Below are positions 28,027 through 36,932 of a DNA stretch of 64,000 bases, piece by piece. Within the stretch, counting starts at the first letter, position 1. Every line of letters begins with the position of its first letter. Position numbers and translations under genes: made by a program. A model generated the notes under the pieces. That model ran no database searches. It was not told the origin of the DNA and saw only the letters and a list, made by a program, of their open reading frames with translations. Origin of the DNA: Myxococcales bacterium (GTDB lineage Bacteria; Myxococcota; Myxococcia; Myxococcales; Anaeromyxobacteraceae); contig JAJZQX010000006.1 of assembly GCA_021806645.1 (NCBI GenBank), forward strand, positions 219,174 to 283,173, in the 5' to 3' direction.

Positions 28027-28830
28027 TCAGTCCGCCGTCACGCCGGCCCGGAAGATGGCCAGCCCGCCCGCTTCCTTCGACTCCAGCTCGGCGCGCCGGC
28101 GGGCGTAGTCGGGGTGGTGCCACGGGTAGAGGAAGGCGTCGGGGTGCGGCATCAGGCCGAGGATGCGGCCGGTCGAGTCGGTGACACCGGCCACGCCGAG
28201 CGCCGAGCCGTTCGGGTTCTCCGGCCAGGCCTCGGTCGGGTGGCCGGCCGCGTCGATCCAGCGGAAGGCGAGCTGGCCGCGCTGGTCGAGCCGGGCGAGC
28301 ACCTCGGACGACTCGACCACGAACTTGCCCTCGCCGTGACGGGAGGGGACGTCGAGCGCCGCCACGCCGCGGGTCCAGACCGACCTGGTCTTCGGGTCCA
28401 CGGCGATGCGGACCCAGGCGTCGCGGTAGCCGAGCCGGTCGTTGTTGGTGAGCGCGGCGCGCGGCACGAAGTCGGGTGGTCCCGCCTCCGGGCCGGGCAG
28501 CAGGCCGAGCCGGGTCAGCGTCTGGAAGCCGTTGCAGATGCCGAGCACGCGGCCGCCGCCGGCGAGGAAGGCCGCCAGCTCGGCCTGCAGGTGGGCGCGG
28601 ATGCGGGTCGCCAGCACCAGCCCGCCGGCGATGTGATCGCCGTAGGAGAACCCGCCGACCATCGCCAGCACCTGGTAGTCGGCGAGGCGACGCGGGGCGC
28701 GGTGGGCGAAGAGGTCGGTGAGGTGGACCAGCTCCACCTCGGCCCCCACCATGCGGAAGGCGGCGGACGTCTCCTCCTCGCAGTTGAGGCCGAAGCCGAC
28801 CGGGATGAGGACGCGCACGGGCCGGCTCAC
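28027..28830 (-). CDS. purQ: Phosphoribosylformylglycinamidine synthase, glutaminase subunit
   Basis: Glutamine amidotransferase of purine synthesis: it releases ammonia from glutamine for PurL to make FGAM from FGAR. The 267-residue protein has the class I triad: nucleophile Cys in GRVLGICNGFQTL, His in FLYPWHHPDYARRR with the nearby Glu-containing loop. PVGFGLNCEEE and MVGGFSYGDHIAGGLV are typical PurQ features. The start ATG overlaps the purL stop by 4 bases (ATGA, 28827-28830), so the two are co-translated. Length is somewhat above the usual about 225-260. Confidence 0.96.
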   Translation of the reverse strand: MSRPVRVLIPVGFGLNCEEETSAAFRMVGAEVELVHLTDLFAHRAPRRLADYQVLAMVGGFSYGDHIAGGLVLATRIRAHLQAELAAFLAGGGRVLGICNGFQTLTRLGLLPGPEAGPPDFVPRAALTNNDRLGYRDAWVRIAVDPKTRSVWTRGVAALDVPSRHGEGKFVVESSEVLARLDQRGQLAFRWIDAAGHPTEAWPENPNGSALGVAGVTDSTGRILGLMPHPDAFLYPWHHPDYARRRAELESKEAGGLAIFRAGVTAD

Positions 28831-31826
28831 GCCGGCCTCCCTTCTCGCTTCCAGGCGCGGGCCAGCTCGTCCACCGGGGCGTCGACCAGCGGCGCGGCGC
28901 CCAGGCCGATCCGGAGCCTGGCGCCGGCGTCGAAGGCACCGATGACGGCGTGCGGGACGGCGCGCAGCGCGGCGCGCAGCGGGTCGAGCCTGGCCGGCTC
29001 GACCGCCAGCAGGAAGCGGCCGGTGGTCTCGCCGAGCAGCCGCCCCTCCCAGTCGACCGCGCCCTTCACCGGCGACGGGCCGAGATCGGCGGAGAGCCCG
29101 AGGCCGCCGGCCCGGGCCAGGAGGAAGAGCGAGTGGAGCAGGCCGCCGCGGCCGACCGCGTGGGCGGCCTGGACCAGGCCGTCACCGATGGCGCGGGCCA
29201 CCGCCTGGTAGCCGGGCCAGAGGGCCGCCGGCGTGGTGCGCGGGACCTCGCCGCCGGCCAGGCCGCGCGCCGCCGCCCACTCGGTGCCGCCCAGCTCCTG
29301 CCGCGTCTCGCCGACCAGCACCAGCAGCTCTCCGGGCTGGGCCGCCTCCAGCGTCACGGCGCGGCGCACGTCGTCCACGATGGCGATGACCGAGGCCAGC
29401 AGCGTGGGCGGGATAGAGATCCGCCGGCCGCCCACCACCGCGTCGTTCTTCATCGAGTCCTTGCCGCTGATCAGCGGCACGCCGTAGGCGATGCAGATCT
29501 CGGCGAGCCCCCTGGAGGCGCGGACCAGCGCGGCCGCCTTCTCTCGCGCGTCGGGGTTCTTCTCGCCCGGGAGCGGGTCGGGCCAGCAGTAGTTGTCGAG
29601 CGCGGCGATCCGGTCGGCGCGGGCGCCGGCGGCGATGACCCGCCGGACCGCGAGGTCCACGCCGGCCTGCGCCATGGCCCAGGCGTCGTGATCGGAGTAG
29701 GTGGGGAAGACCCCCTCCGCCAGCGCGTAGCCGGTCCGATCGCCGTCGTGGGCGATCATGAAGACCGAGGCGTCGGACGGCACGTCGCGATGGAGGCCGA
29801 TCCACGGCTTCACCACCGTGAGCGCCTTCACCTCGTGGTCGTAGGCGCGGGAGAGCAGCTCGGAGGAGCGGAGGTTGTCGCGGGCCAGGAACCTCGCCGC
29901 CAGCGCGTTGCCCTCGGCGGCGGAGGACGGGGCCGCCTGGGCCGGCGCCGGCACGGGCGCGCGGGCCTTCCACTCCGCCTCGATGCGCAGCTCGGGATCG
30001 CCGTCGTGGAGGAAGTCGAGCGGCAGCAGTCCCACCACCTGCCGGCCCCAGCGGACCTCCAGCATGCCGCTCCCGGTGAACTCGCCGAGGTCGGTGGCCT
30101 CCACCTCGCGCCGCCGGGCCAGCTCGAGGAAGCCGGGGAGGTGCGCCGGGGGGACCGCCAGCGTCATCCGCTCCTGCGCCTCGGAGACCAGCACCTCCCA
30201 GGGCGCCAGCCCCTGGTACTTGAGCGGCGCGAGGGAGAGGTCGAGCCAGGCGCCGCCCGGCTGCCTGGCCATCTCGCCGACCGAGGAGGAGAGCCCCCCG
30301 GCGCCGTTGTCGGTCACCGACGAGTAGAGCCCGGCCTGGCGGGCCTCGAGCAGGAAGTCGAACATCATCTTCTGGGTGATGGGGTCGCCGATCTGGACCG
30401 CCTGGACCGGGCTCTCCTCGGTCAGCTCCGCCGAGGAGAAGGTGGCGCCGTGGATGCCGTCCTTGCCGATGCGGCCGCCGACCATGACGATCCGGTCGCC
30501 CGGCCTGGCCGCCTTCACCTCGGTCGGCCGGCCCGCGCTCCTCACCGGCATGCGCCCGACGGTGCCGCAGTAGACCAGCGGCTTGCCGAGGAAGCGGTCG
30601 TCGAAGAACTCCCAGCCGCGGCCGTAGGGGATGCCCGACTGGTTGCCGCCGTCGATGACGCCGTGGTGGACGCCGTCGCGGACGCGGCGCGGGTGGAGCA
30701 GGCCGGGCGGGAGCTGGCCGGCCCAGTCGGGCGGGCCGAAGCAGTAGCCCCAGACGTTGGAGAGCAGGTCGGCGCCGAGCCCGGTGCCGAACGGGTCGCG
30801 GTTGACGCCGACGATGCCGGTGATGGCGCCGCCGTAGGGGTCGAGCGCCGACGGGCTGTTGTGGGTCTCCACCTTGTAGACGAGGTGGTAGCGGCCGGTG
30901 GCGGCGATGACGCCGGCGTTGTCGTGGAAGACCGAGACCAGCCAGCTCGTCCCGTCCCGCGCCCGGATGGCGGCGTCCACCGCGCTGGTGGTGCCCTGAA
31001 TGTACCGCTTGAAGAGGGAGCGGATCTCCTCCGGCGCCTTCCCCTCCTCGCGGTAGGTGATGGTGGCGTTGAAGATCTTGTGCTTGCAGTGCTCCGACCA
31101 GGTCTGGGCCAGGCACTCCAGCTCGACGTCGGTCGGGTCGGCGCCGAGGCCGGCCCGGGCGCGGGCCGGGTCGGAGGCGGCCCGCTCGAAGAAGGCGCGC
31201 AGCGTCCGCAGCTCCTCGACGGAGAGGGCGAGCAGCCTCTCCCGCGAGAGCCTGGCCAGCGCGGCGTCGTCTAGACCGCGGAGCCTGACCGTCCCGGCCG
31301 GGCGGGGCGGGTGCTCCACCACGCGCGGCACCGAGAGATCGGGCGGGGCGGCCTGCCACTCGGCGAAGGGCTGCACGGCGACCCGCTCGATCACCTCGTT
31401 GGCGAGCAGCTGGGTGGCGATGCGGGTGGCCTGGTCGCGGCTGACGCCGGAGAGCAGGTAGACGCGCGAGGCGTAGACGGCGCCCCCGGCCCCGAGCTTG
31501 CGGCCCAGCAGGTCCTCGATGGCGACGCGGGCCGACTTGCCGACCGGGTCGGTGACGCCCGGCTTGAAGCCGACCGAGACGGCCACGTCGAACGGGCCGT
31601 CGTCGACGCGGCCGACCTCGCCACGCCGGACCACGGGGCCGGCGAACTCGGAGGCCACGCGGGCGGCGTCGGCGGCGGAGAGGGCCGGCTCGACGTGGAA
31701 GACGTCCCGGGTGCGGACCGCGCCGATGGAGATCCCCAGGTGGGTGCGGATGGCCCCCGCCACGGAGAGGCCGCGGCTGTCGGCGAAGCCGGGACGGGTG
31801 GCGATCTCGATGCGGGTGACGGGCAG
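28827..31826 (-). CDS. purL: Phosphoribosylformylglycinamidine synthase, synthetase subunit with fused PurS-like N-terminus
   Basis: ATP-dependent FGAR amidotransferase synthetase. About 999 residues. The N-terminal about 190 residues contain PurS-like domains (VTRIEIATRPGFADSRGLSV and then a second beta-alpha-beta copy near VAVSVGFKPGVTDP), so PurS is fused rather than separate. The synthetase core has TWSEHCKHKIF, VETHNSPSALDPYGGAITGI and GGRIGKDGIHGATFSS. The GTG at 31763 would cut off the start of the first PurS-like strand. Upstream, in frame and with GGAGG 5 bases before it, the only candidate is CTG at 31826; a TAA lies just beyond it. I therefore propose CTG. The stop overlaps purQ. 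Confidence 0.9.
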   Translation of the reverse strand: MPVTRIEIATRPGFADSRGLSVAGAIRTHLGISIGAVRTRDVFHVEPALSAADAARVASEFAGPVVRRGEVGRVDDGPFDVAVSVGFKPGVTDPVGKSARVAIEDLLGRKLGAGGAVYASRVYLLSGVSRDQATRIATQLLANEVIERVAVQPFAEWQAAPPDLSVPRVVEHPPRPAGTVRLRGLDDAALARLSRERLLALSVEELRTLRAFFERAASDPARARAGLGADPTDVELECLAQTWSEHCKHKIFNATITYREEGKAPEEIRSLFKRYIQGTTSAVDAAIRARDGTSWLVSVFHDNAGVIAATGRYHLVYKVETHNSPSALDPYGGAITGIVGVNRDPFGTGLGADLLSNVWGYCFGPPDWAGQLPPGLLHPRRVRDGVHHGVIDGGNQSGIPYGRGWEFFDDRFLGKPLVYCGTVGRMPVRSAGRPTEVKAARPGDRIVMVGGRIGKDGIHGATFSSAELTEESPVQAVQIGDPITQKMMFDFLLEARQAGLYSSVTDNGAGGLSSSVGEMARQPGGAWLDLSLAPLKYQGLAPWEVLVSEAQERMTLAVPPAHLPGFLELARRREVEATDLGEFTGSGMLEVRWGRQVVGLLPLDFLHDGDPELRIEAEWKARAPVPAPAQAAPSSAAEGNALAARFLARDNLRSSELLSRAYDHEVKALTVVKPWIGLHRDVPSDASVFMIAHDGDRTGYALAEGVFPTYSDHDAWAMAQAGVDLAVRRVIAAGARADRIAALDNYCWPDPLPGEKNPDAREKAAALVRASRGLAEICIAYGVPLISGKDSMKNDAVVGGRRISIPPTLLASVIAIVDDVRRAVTLEAAQPGELLVLVGETRQELGGTEWAAARGLAGGEVPRTTPAALWPGYQAVARAIGDGLVQAAHAVGRGGLLHSLFLLARAGGLGLSADLGPSPVKGAVDWEGRLLGETTGRFLLAVEPARLDPLRAALRAVPHAVIGAFDAGARLRIGLGAAPLVDAPVDELARAWKREGRPA

Positions 31827-31923
31827 GGGGACCTCCGGAAAGAGGCGTCCTTATACCCGATCCGGCGGGGCAGGGCACCGGGCGCGGGCCCGGGCGGCGG
31901 GCGGCCGAGGCCCGGCGGACGGC

Positions 31924-33102
31924 CTACGCCGGCGCCGGGACCCGTTCGTTGAGCGTGGTGACGGCGGTGACCTGGCCGCCCCGCAGGTAGAGGCGCGGCA
32001 CCCGGGCGGAGATGCCGGCCAGGATCTCCCAGGAGATGGTGTCGGCCAGGTCGGCCAGCTCGTCGGCGGTCACCTCGGCGTCGCCGTCGCGGCCGAGCAG
32101 CGTGACCACGTCGCCCACGGCGGCGGCCGGGATGGCGGTGACGTCGACCATCGACATGTCCATGGCGACGCGACCGACCACGGGGGCCAGCTGGCCGCGC
32201 AGCGCCACCGGGGCCCGGTTGCCCAGGGCGCGCCGGTAGCCGTCGGCGTACCCGCACATCACCAGGGCGATGCGGGCCGGCCGGTTGGCGGCCCAGGTGC
32301 GGCCGTAGCCGACGGTGGCGCCGCGCTCCACGTCGAGCAGGCGGGCGATGCGGGCCCGGAGCGCCATGACCGGCTTCAGCTCGGCGTCGCCGCCGACCCA
32401 GGGGGCGGGACGGTAACCGTAGAGCGAGAGGCCGGCCCGGACGGCGTCGAGCGCCATCTCGTGGTCGAGCAGGACGCTGGCCGAGGCGGCGCAGTGGCGC
32501 TCCTCGATCCAGGGGAGCCGCGCCGAGACCGCCCGGAGCCGGTCGAACTGGCCGCGCGTGAAGCGCTGGTCGCCTTCCTCGGCGGCGGCGAAGTGGGTGA
32601 AGAGGCCCCGGACCTCGATGCCGGGCAGGGCGCGGGCCCGCTCGGCCAGCGCCACGCAGTCCTCGGGGGTGAGGCCGTGGCGGTTGAGGCCGGTCTCCAC
32701 CTCGAGGTGGATGGGGACGGTGGCGCCGTGGCGCACGGCGGCGGCGGCGAGCGCATCGACCAGCTCGGGCGCACCGACGGTGGGCATGAGGGCCAGCGAG
32801 ACGACCCGCTCGGCGTCGGTCGGAGGCGTGGCTCCGACGACCAGGATGGGGGCGCCGAGGCCGGCCCGGCGCAGCTCCTCGGCCTCGTCCACGCAGACCA
32901 CCGCGAGTCCGAAGGCGCCCGCCTCCACGGCGGCGCGGCCGCAGGCGACGGCGCCGTGACCGTAGGCATTGGCCTTCACCACCGCGTAGAGCCTGGCGGG
33001 CGCGGCGCGGCCGGCCATGAGCCGCACGTTGGCGGTGAAGGCGTCGAGGTCGATCTCGGCCCAGCACGGGCGGCCACCAAAAGCCGCTGGGAGAAAGGGC
33101 AT
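31924..33102 (-). CDS. alr: Alanine racemase
   Basis: PLP enzyme making D-alanine for peptidoglycan. The 392-residue product has the PLP lysine in YAVVKANAYGHG, the GLFTHFAAAEEGD segment, the catalytic-tyrosine region GATVGYGRTW and RVAMDMSMVDVT at the C-terminal barrel strand region. I place the start at the ATG 33102 immediately before CWAEIDLDAF; the much longer upstream frame has no family similarity. Its start region is divergent from the hypothetical gene at 33163, 60 bases away. purL follows downstream with a 97-base gap. Confidence 0.96.
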   Translation of the reverse strand: MPFLPAAFGGRPCWAEIDLDAFTANVRLMAGRAAPARLYAVVKANAYGHGAVACGRAAVEAGAFGLAVVCVDEAEELRRAGLGAPILVVGATPPTDAERVVSLALMPTVGAPELVDALAAAAVRHGATVPIHLEVETGLNRHGLTPEDCVALAERARALPGIEVRGLFTHFAAAEEGDQRFTRGQFDRLRAVSARLPWIEERHCAASASVLLDHEMALDAVRAGLSLYGYRPAPWVGGDAELKPVMALRARIARLLDVERGATVGYGRTWAANRPARIALVMCGYADGYRRALGNRAPVALRGQLAPVVGRVAMDMSMVDVTAIPAAAVGDVVTLLGRDGDAEVTADELADLADTISWEILAGISARVPRLYLRGGQVTAVTTLNERVPAPA

Positions 33103-33162
33103 GACCCATGATACGGCGTCCCGGCGCCGATGGGCAGCCACGGCGACCCCCGGAGGAACAAC

Positions 33163-33693
33163 GTGAGCCCCAACACCACCCCGTACCAGATGATCTGCAA
33201 GGCCTACGCGATCGCTCGCGAGAACTATGCGGCCTACCGTTCCGAGTGCGCGCTCTTCGCGGGCACCTTCACACGCGGCTTCGCCGAGTACGTCGGCGGC
33301 TCGCGTGACACGATCGCGTTCGAATCGCTGCGCGGCGTCCGCGAGGGCGATGGGCCGGTGGACGTCCAGGAGGCGATGCACCTGGACGAGGACACCTACT
33401 GGCACTTCGGCATGCTGATCCGCGTGGCCGGCGGCAAGACCACCGACGTGGTCCGCGCGCAGGTCCGGTTCAAGAAGATCGAGAAGCGCTTCGTGATCAA
33501 CCTGTTCGGGCACGAGGATTTCGAGATCACCGAGCCGAACGCGCTGACGCTGGCGCCGGTGTACGAGCTGCTGGTGGGCTCGATCCGCCGCCACTACGAG
33601 GACGGCCTGCGGCTCTTCCTCGACAAGCGCGGGCAGAACCTGCACCTGCCGTTCTCGGCCGCGCGTCAGGCGGAAATCGCCGGCGGGGCCTGA
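33163..33693 (+). CDS. Hypothetical protein
   Basis: A 176-residue soluble protein beginning VSPNTTPYQMICKAYAIARE. GGAGGA sits 5 bases before the GTG at 33163, which decides the start over the ATG 33 bases upstream. It has a mixed alpha/beta pattern with TYWHFGMLIRVAGGKTTDVV and VNLFGHEDFEITEPN segments; no signal peptide, membrane helix or metal site is obvious. I do not recognise a family. Confidence 0.7.
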   Translation: MSPNTTPYQMICKAYAIARENYAAYRSECALFAGTFTRGFAEYVGGSRDTIAFESLRGVREGDGPVDVQEAMHLDEDTYWHFGMLIRVAGGKTTDVVRAQVRFKKIEKRFVINLFGHEDFEITEPNALTLAPVYELLVGSIRRHYEDGLRLFLDKRGQNLHLPFSAARQAEIAGGA

Positions 33694-33718
33694 CCCGGCC
33701 CAGCTCGACGGCCGGCGT

Positions 33719-33920
33719 TCACCCGGCGAAGCTCCCGTCGTAGCCGGCGTCCTCCACACCGATCGCCGCGGCCGTCGCCGCCAGGGGCTTCGCGCAGTCG
33801 AGCATCACGGCCAGCTCGTCGGTGCGCCTGGTCCCGATGTGAGAGCCGGTCCCCGCCCCGTTCGAAGCGGAGCCCCTCCAGCCGCACCAGGCCGATCGGC
33901 TCGAGCCCAGGGTTCGTCAC
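33719..33920 (-). pseudogene. Frameshifted small gene after maiA
   Basis: GGGAGG precedes a GTG at 33920 that overlaps the maiA stop as GTGA. The frame reads VTNPGLEPIGLVRLEGLRFE and continues clean only if one G is removed in CGGGGCGGGGA near 33857; the shifted frame then gives AGTGSHIGTRRTDELAVMLD and CAKPLAATAAAIGVEDAGYD to a TGA at 33719-33721. The restored protein would be about 66 residues. Third positions are GC-rich in both halves. So the operon's third gene appears broken by a single-base insertion in a G-run, or the base is a sequencing error. Family unknown. Confidence 0.5.
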
Positions 33921-34633
33921 GGTGACCTCCCGGCCGCGGCCGGCGCGGCGGCCGGGGAGGTGGCCGGGGAGGTGGCCGGATCGCTGGACGGGGCATCCGG
34001 CTGGCGATCCGGGTGGGCGGCCTGGAACGCCGTGAGCGCGGCGCAGGCCGCCTCGATGCGGAGCAGCGTCGGGAAGCCCGAGGTCTCCAGCCCGAACCGG
34101 CGGGCGTTGTAGAGCTGCGGCACCAGGTAGCAGTCGGCCAGGCCCGGCGAGTCGCCGTGGCAGAACCGGCCGGCCCCGCCGTCGGCGACGGCCCGCTCCA
34201 GCGCGCCCAGCCCCTCGGCGATGGCCTGCTGGGCCCAGGCCCGGTCCCAGCCCGGCACCTTCTCGCGCAGCCGCTTCAGCACGATGGCGTTCTGCAGCGG
34301 CTGGATACCCGAGTTGACGTGCTCGGCCAGGGCGCGAACGCGGGCGCGGCCGTCGGCGGTCGCCGGCAGCAGCGGCGGCGACGGGTGGACCTCGTCGAGC
34401 CACTCGATGATGGCCATAGACTGGACCAGGCGAAGCGGTGGCTGGCCGGCCCGCTCCACCTCGAGCACCGGCACCTGGTGGGTGGGGTTGCGCGCCCGCT
34501 GCGCCTCGCTCCACTGCTCGCCCTCGAGCAGGTTGACCGCGGCGTACCGGTACTCGAGCTCCTTCAAGCCCAGCGCGATGCGAACCCGCCATGCCGAGGA
34601 GGAGCGCCAGTAGGAGTAGAGCCTGAGGTTCAT
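33917..34633 (-). CDS. maiA: Maleylacetoacetate isomerase
   Basis: Zeta-class glutathione transferase that isomerises maleylacetoacetate to fumarylacetoacetate in tyrosine/homogentisate breakdown. The 238-residue product begins with YSYWRSSSAWRVRIALGLK, carrying the SSSxWRVRIAL glutathione-binding signature of the zeta class, has the QSMAIIEWLDE thiol-binding strand region and a C-terminal all-helical GST domain. A Pro/Ala/Ser/Thr-rich tail (PDAPSSDPATSPATSPAAAP) encoded by short GC repeats extends it by about 25 residues. The ATG overlaps the stop of the fumarylacetoacetase gene (ATGA, 34630-34633). Confidence 0.93.
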   Translation of the reverse strand: MNLRLYSYWRSSSAWRVRIALGLKELEYRYAAVNLLEGEQWSEAQRARNPTHQVPVLEVERAGQPPLRLVQSMAIIEWLDEVHPSPPLLPATADGRARVRALAEHVNSGIQPLQNAIVLKRLREKVPGWDRAWAQQAIAEGLGALERAVADGGAGRFCHGDSPGLADCYLVPQLYNARRFGLETSGFPTLLRIEAACAALTAFQAAHPDRQPDAPSSDPATSPATSPAAAPAAAGRSP

Positions 34634-35604
34634 GCCGTCACCCGCTGGTCGATGGTGCCGAAGAGGTCGCGGCCGTCCGGCCCGGTGGCCGCGATCTCCA
34701 CCCGGTCGCCCACCGCGAGGAACGGCGTTCGCGGCGCGCCGTGCTCGAGCTGCTCCCGGGTCCGCCGCTCGGCCAGGCAGGAGATGCCGCGCGCCGCGTC
34801 CTGGTTGGAGACGGTGCCGGAGCCGAGGATGGTCCCGGCGGTGAGGCCCCGGGTCCGGGTGAGGTGGACCAGCAGGTCGGCGAAGGAGAAGTGCATCTCC
34901 GGGCCGGTCTCGAGGTCGCCCACCTCTTGCCCGTTCAGCTTCACGGTGAGGCGAAGGTGGGCGCGGCCCTCCCGCCAGGCCCCGCCCAGCTCGTCGGGCG
35001 TGACCGCGAACGGGGAGTAGGCGGTGGCCGGCTTCGACACCATGAAGCCGAACCCCTTGGCCAGTTCGTCGGGGATGAGCCGGCGCAACGAGACGTCGTT
35101 GGCGAGGCAGATCAGCCGGACCTGGCCGAGCACCTCGGCCGGTGCCACGCCCATGGGCACGTCGCCGGTGATGACGCAGACCTCGCCCTCGAAGTCGGCA
35201 CCGTACTCCGCCGCGCCGAAGGGGATGGGGTCGCGCGGGCCGAGCAGCACGCCCGATCCGCCCTGGTAGACCAGCGGATCGGTGGTGAGGGTGGCCGGCA
35301 GCTCGGCGCCGCGCGCCCGCCGCACCAGCCGCGCGTGGTTCAAGTAGGCCGAGCCGTCGATCCACTCGTAGGCGCGCGGCAGCGGGGCCCGCAGCCGCGC
35401 CGGGTCGAGCGGCGTGGCGGCCACCCGGCCGGCCTCGAGGTCGGCCGCCAGCGCGCGCAGGCGCGGCTCCACCTCGGTCCAGCGGTCGAGGGCGGCCTGG
35501 AGCGAGGCGGCCACGGGGCGGGCGTCGGCCCAGGCGGCGCCGTCATGGCGCACCACCACCAGCTGGCCATCGCGCGAGCCGTCCGCCAACGTTGCCACTC
35601 GCAT
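34630..35604 (-). CDS. fah: Fumarylacetoacetate hydrolase family protein
   Basis: Expected to hydrolyse fumarylacetoacetate to fumarate and acetoacetate, the last step of tyrosine degradation; the pairing with maiA (4-base overlap) supports this. The 324-residue product is the shorter bacterial type, with the FAH metal-binding and catalytic segments EYGADFEGEVCVITG and CLANDVSLRRLIPDELAKGF, and the glycine-rich GTILGSGTVSNQD. AGGTGAG precedes the ATG. It is the first gene of the minus-strand unit fah-maiA-frameshifted ORF. Confidence 0.9.
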   Translation of the reverse strand: MRVATLADGSRDGQLVVVRHDGAAWADARPVAASLQAALDRWTEVEPRLRALAADLEAGRVAATPLDPARLRAPLPRAYEWIDGSAYLNHARLVRRARGAELPATLTTDPLVYQGGSGVLLGPRDPIPFGAAEYGADFEGEVCVITGDVPMGVAPAEVLGQVRLICLANDVSLRRLIPDELAKGFGFMVSKPATAYSPFAVTPDELGGAWREGRAHLRLTVKLNGQEVGDLETGPEMHFSFADLLVHLTRTRGLTAGTILGSGTVSNQDAARGISCLAERRTREQLEHGAPRTPFLAVGDRVEIAATGPDGRDLFGTIDQRVTA

Positions 35605-35728
35605 CGGTGCTCACCTAATGGTGGGGTTCCGGGGGCGCCAGCCCTGTTGGTGACACGCCGCGCCGGGCCCGACCGACGCGGCGCGGCGCATGGCGGAGGG
35701 CCCCCCGGTGCGGCTATGAGAGAGCGTC

Positions 35729-36913
35729 ATGGACCGTTCCAGAGTGCCGGCAGACGGCGAGGTCTGCGTCCTCTCCGGCATCTCGCAGGTGCCGGCGGCG
35801 GAGTGGGACGCGCTCTTCGCCCATGAGCCCGAGGTGGCGAGCCCGTTCGTCCGGCACGCCTTCCTGGCGGCCCTGGAGGAGAGCGGGTCGGCCACGCCGG
35901 CCACCGGGTGGACGCCCCGCCACCTGCTGCTCCGGCGCGATGGGCGGCTGGTCGCGGCGGCCCCGGCCTACCTGAAGGAGGGCTCGGAGGGGGACTTCAG
36001 CCGCGACTGGGAGTGGGCGAGCGCGGCGGCCAGGGCCGGGGTCCCCTACTACCCGAAGATCGTGCTGGGCGTGCCGGCCACGCCGGTGACCGGCCGGCGC
36101 ATCCTGGTGGCCGCCGGCGAGCCGCGCGGTCCGGCGGTGACCCGCCTGGTGGAGGCGGCGCGCGGCCTGGTCCTCGGCGAGGAGGCGGGTGGGCTGCACG
36201 TCCTCTTCACCACCGCCGAGGAGGCGCTCGAGCTGCAGGCCGCCGGGCTGGCCCGCCGCGTTGACTTCCAGTACCACTGGCGCAACCAGGGTGACACCAC
36301 CATGGCCCAGTTCCTGGCCCGCTTCCCCTCCAAGCGGCGCCACGCCATACGTCGCGAGCTGCGGGCGCCGGCCGAGCAGGGGATCGCCATCCGGACGGTG
36401 CGGGGCGCCGAGCTGGCGCTCGACCCGGGCGGCTGGGCCGACGACTGCTACGAGCTGCACAGGAGCTCGACCGACCAGATGGCGTGGGGCATGCGCTGGG
36501 TCAACCAGGCCTTCTACCAGCTGGTCCTGTCCCGCATGCCGGACGCCGTCGAGGTGGTGGAGGCGCGCCGGCACGGCCGGCTGGTGGGGATGGCCTTCAA
36601 CCTCGCCACCCGCGGCGCGCTCTACGGCCGGTACTGGGGCGCGCTCGGGCACCACCCGTTTCTCCACTTCAACGTGGCCCTCTACCACTCCATCGACGAG
36701 TGCCTGGCCCGCGGCGTCCAGCGCTTCGAAGGAGGCGCCGGAGGCGACCACAAGCTGGCGCGCGGCTTCGAGCCGGCCGAGACCTGGAGCTGCCATGCGC
36801 TGGCGGACCCGCGGCTCGACGCGGCGGTGCGGCTTCACCTAGAGTCCGAGCTGACGACGCGGCTCGACGGGGTGGCCCGCTGGCGGGCGGAGCACCCGCG
36901 CCTGGGCGGGTGA
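35729..36913 (+). CDS. DUF482 / peptidogalycan-biosynthesis-type GNAT-like protein
   Basis: A 394-residue protein of the COG3146 (DUF482) group, related to FemAB/GNAT acyltransferases. Diagnostic pieces are the N-terminal EWDALFAHEPEVASPFVRHA, PAYLKEGSEGDFSRDWEWAS, the FPSKRRHAIRRE stretch and YWGALGHHPFLHFNVALYHS, followed by FEGGAGGDHKLARGFEPAET. The reaction is not known; the name peptidoglycan biosynthesis is traditional. No export signal is present. It is divergent from fah, with a 124-base promoter region between them. Confidence 0.85.
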   Translation: MDRSRVPADGEVCVLSGISQVPAAEWDALFAHEPEVASPFVRHAFLAALEESGSATPATGWTPRHLLLRRDGRLVAAAPAYLKEGSEGDFSRDWEWASAAARAGVPYYPKIVLGVPATPVTGRRILVAAGEPRGPAVTRLVEAARGLVLGEEAGGLHVLFTTAEEALELQAAGLARRVDFQYHWRNQGDTTMAQFLARFPSKRRHAIRRELRAPAEQGIAIRTVRGAELALDPGGWADDCYELHRSSTDQMAWGMRWVNQAFYQLVLSRMPDAVEVVEARRHGRLVGMAFNLATRGALYGRYWGALGHHPFLHFNVALYHSIDECLARGVQRFEGGAGGDHKLARGFEPAETWSCHALADPRLDAAVRLHLESELTTRLDGVARWRAEHPRLGG

Positions 36914-36932
36914 GCGAGCCAGGTTCGGCCCT

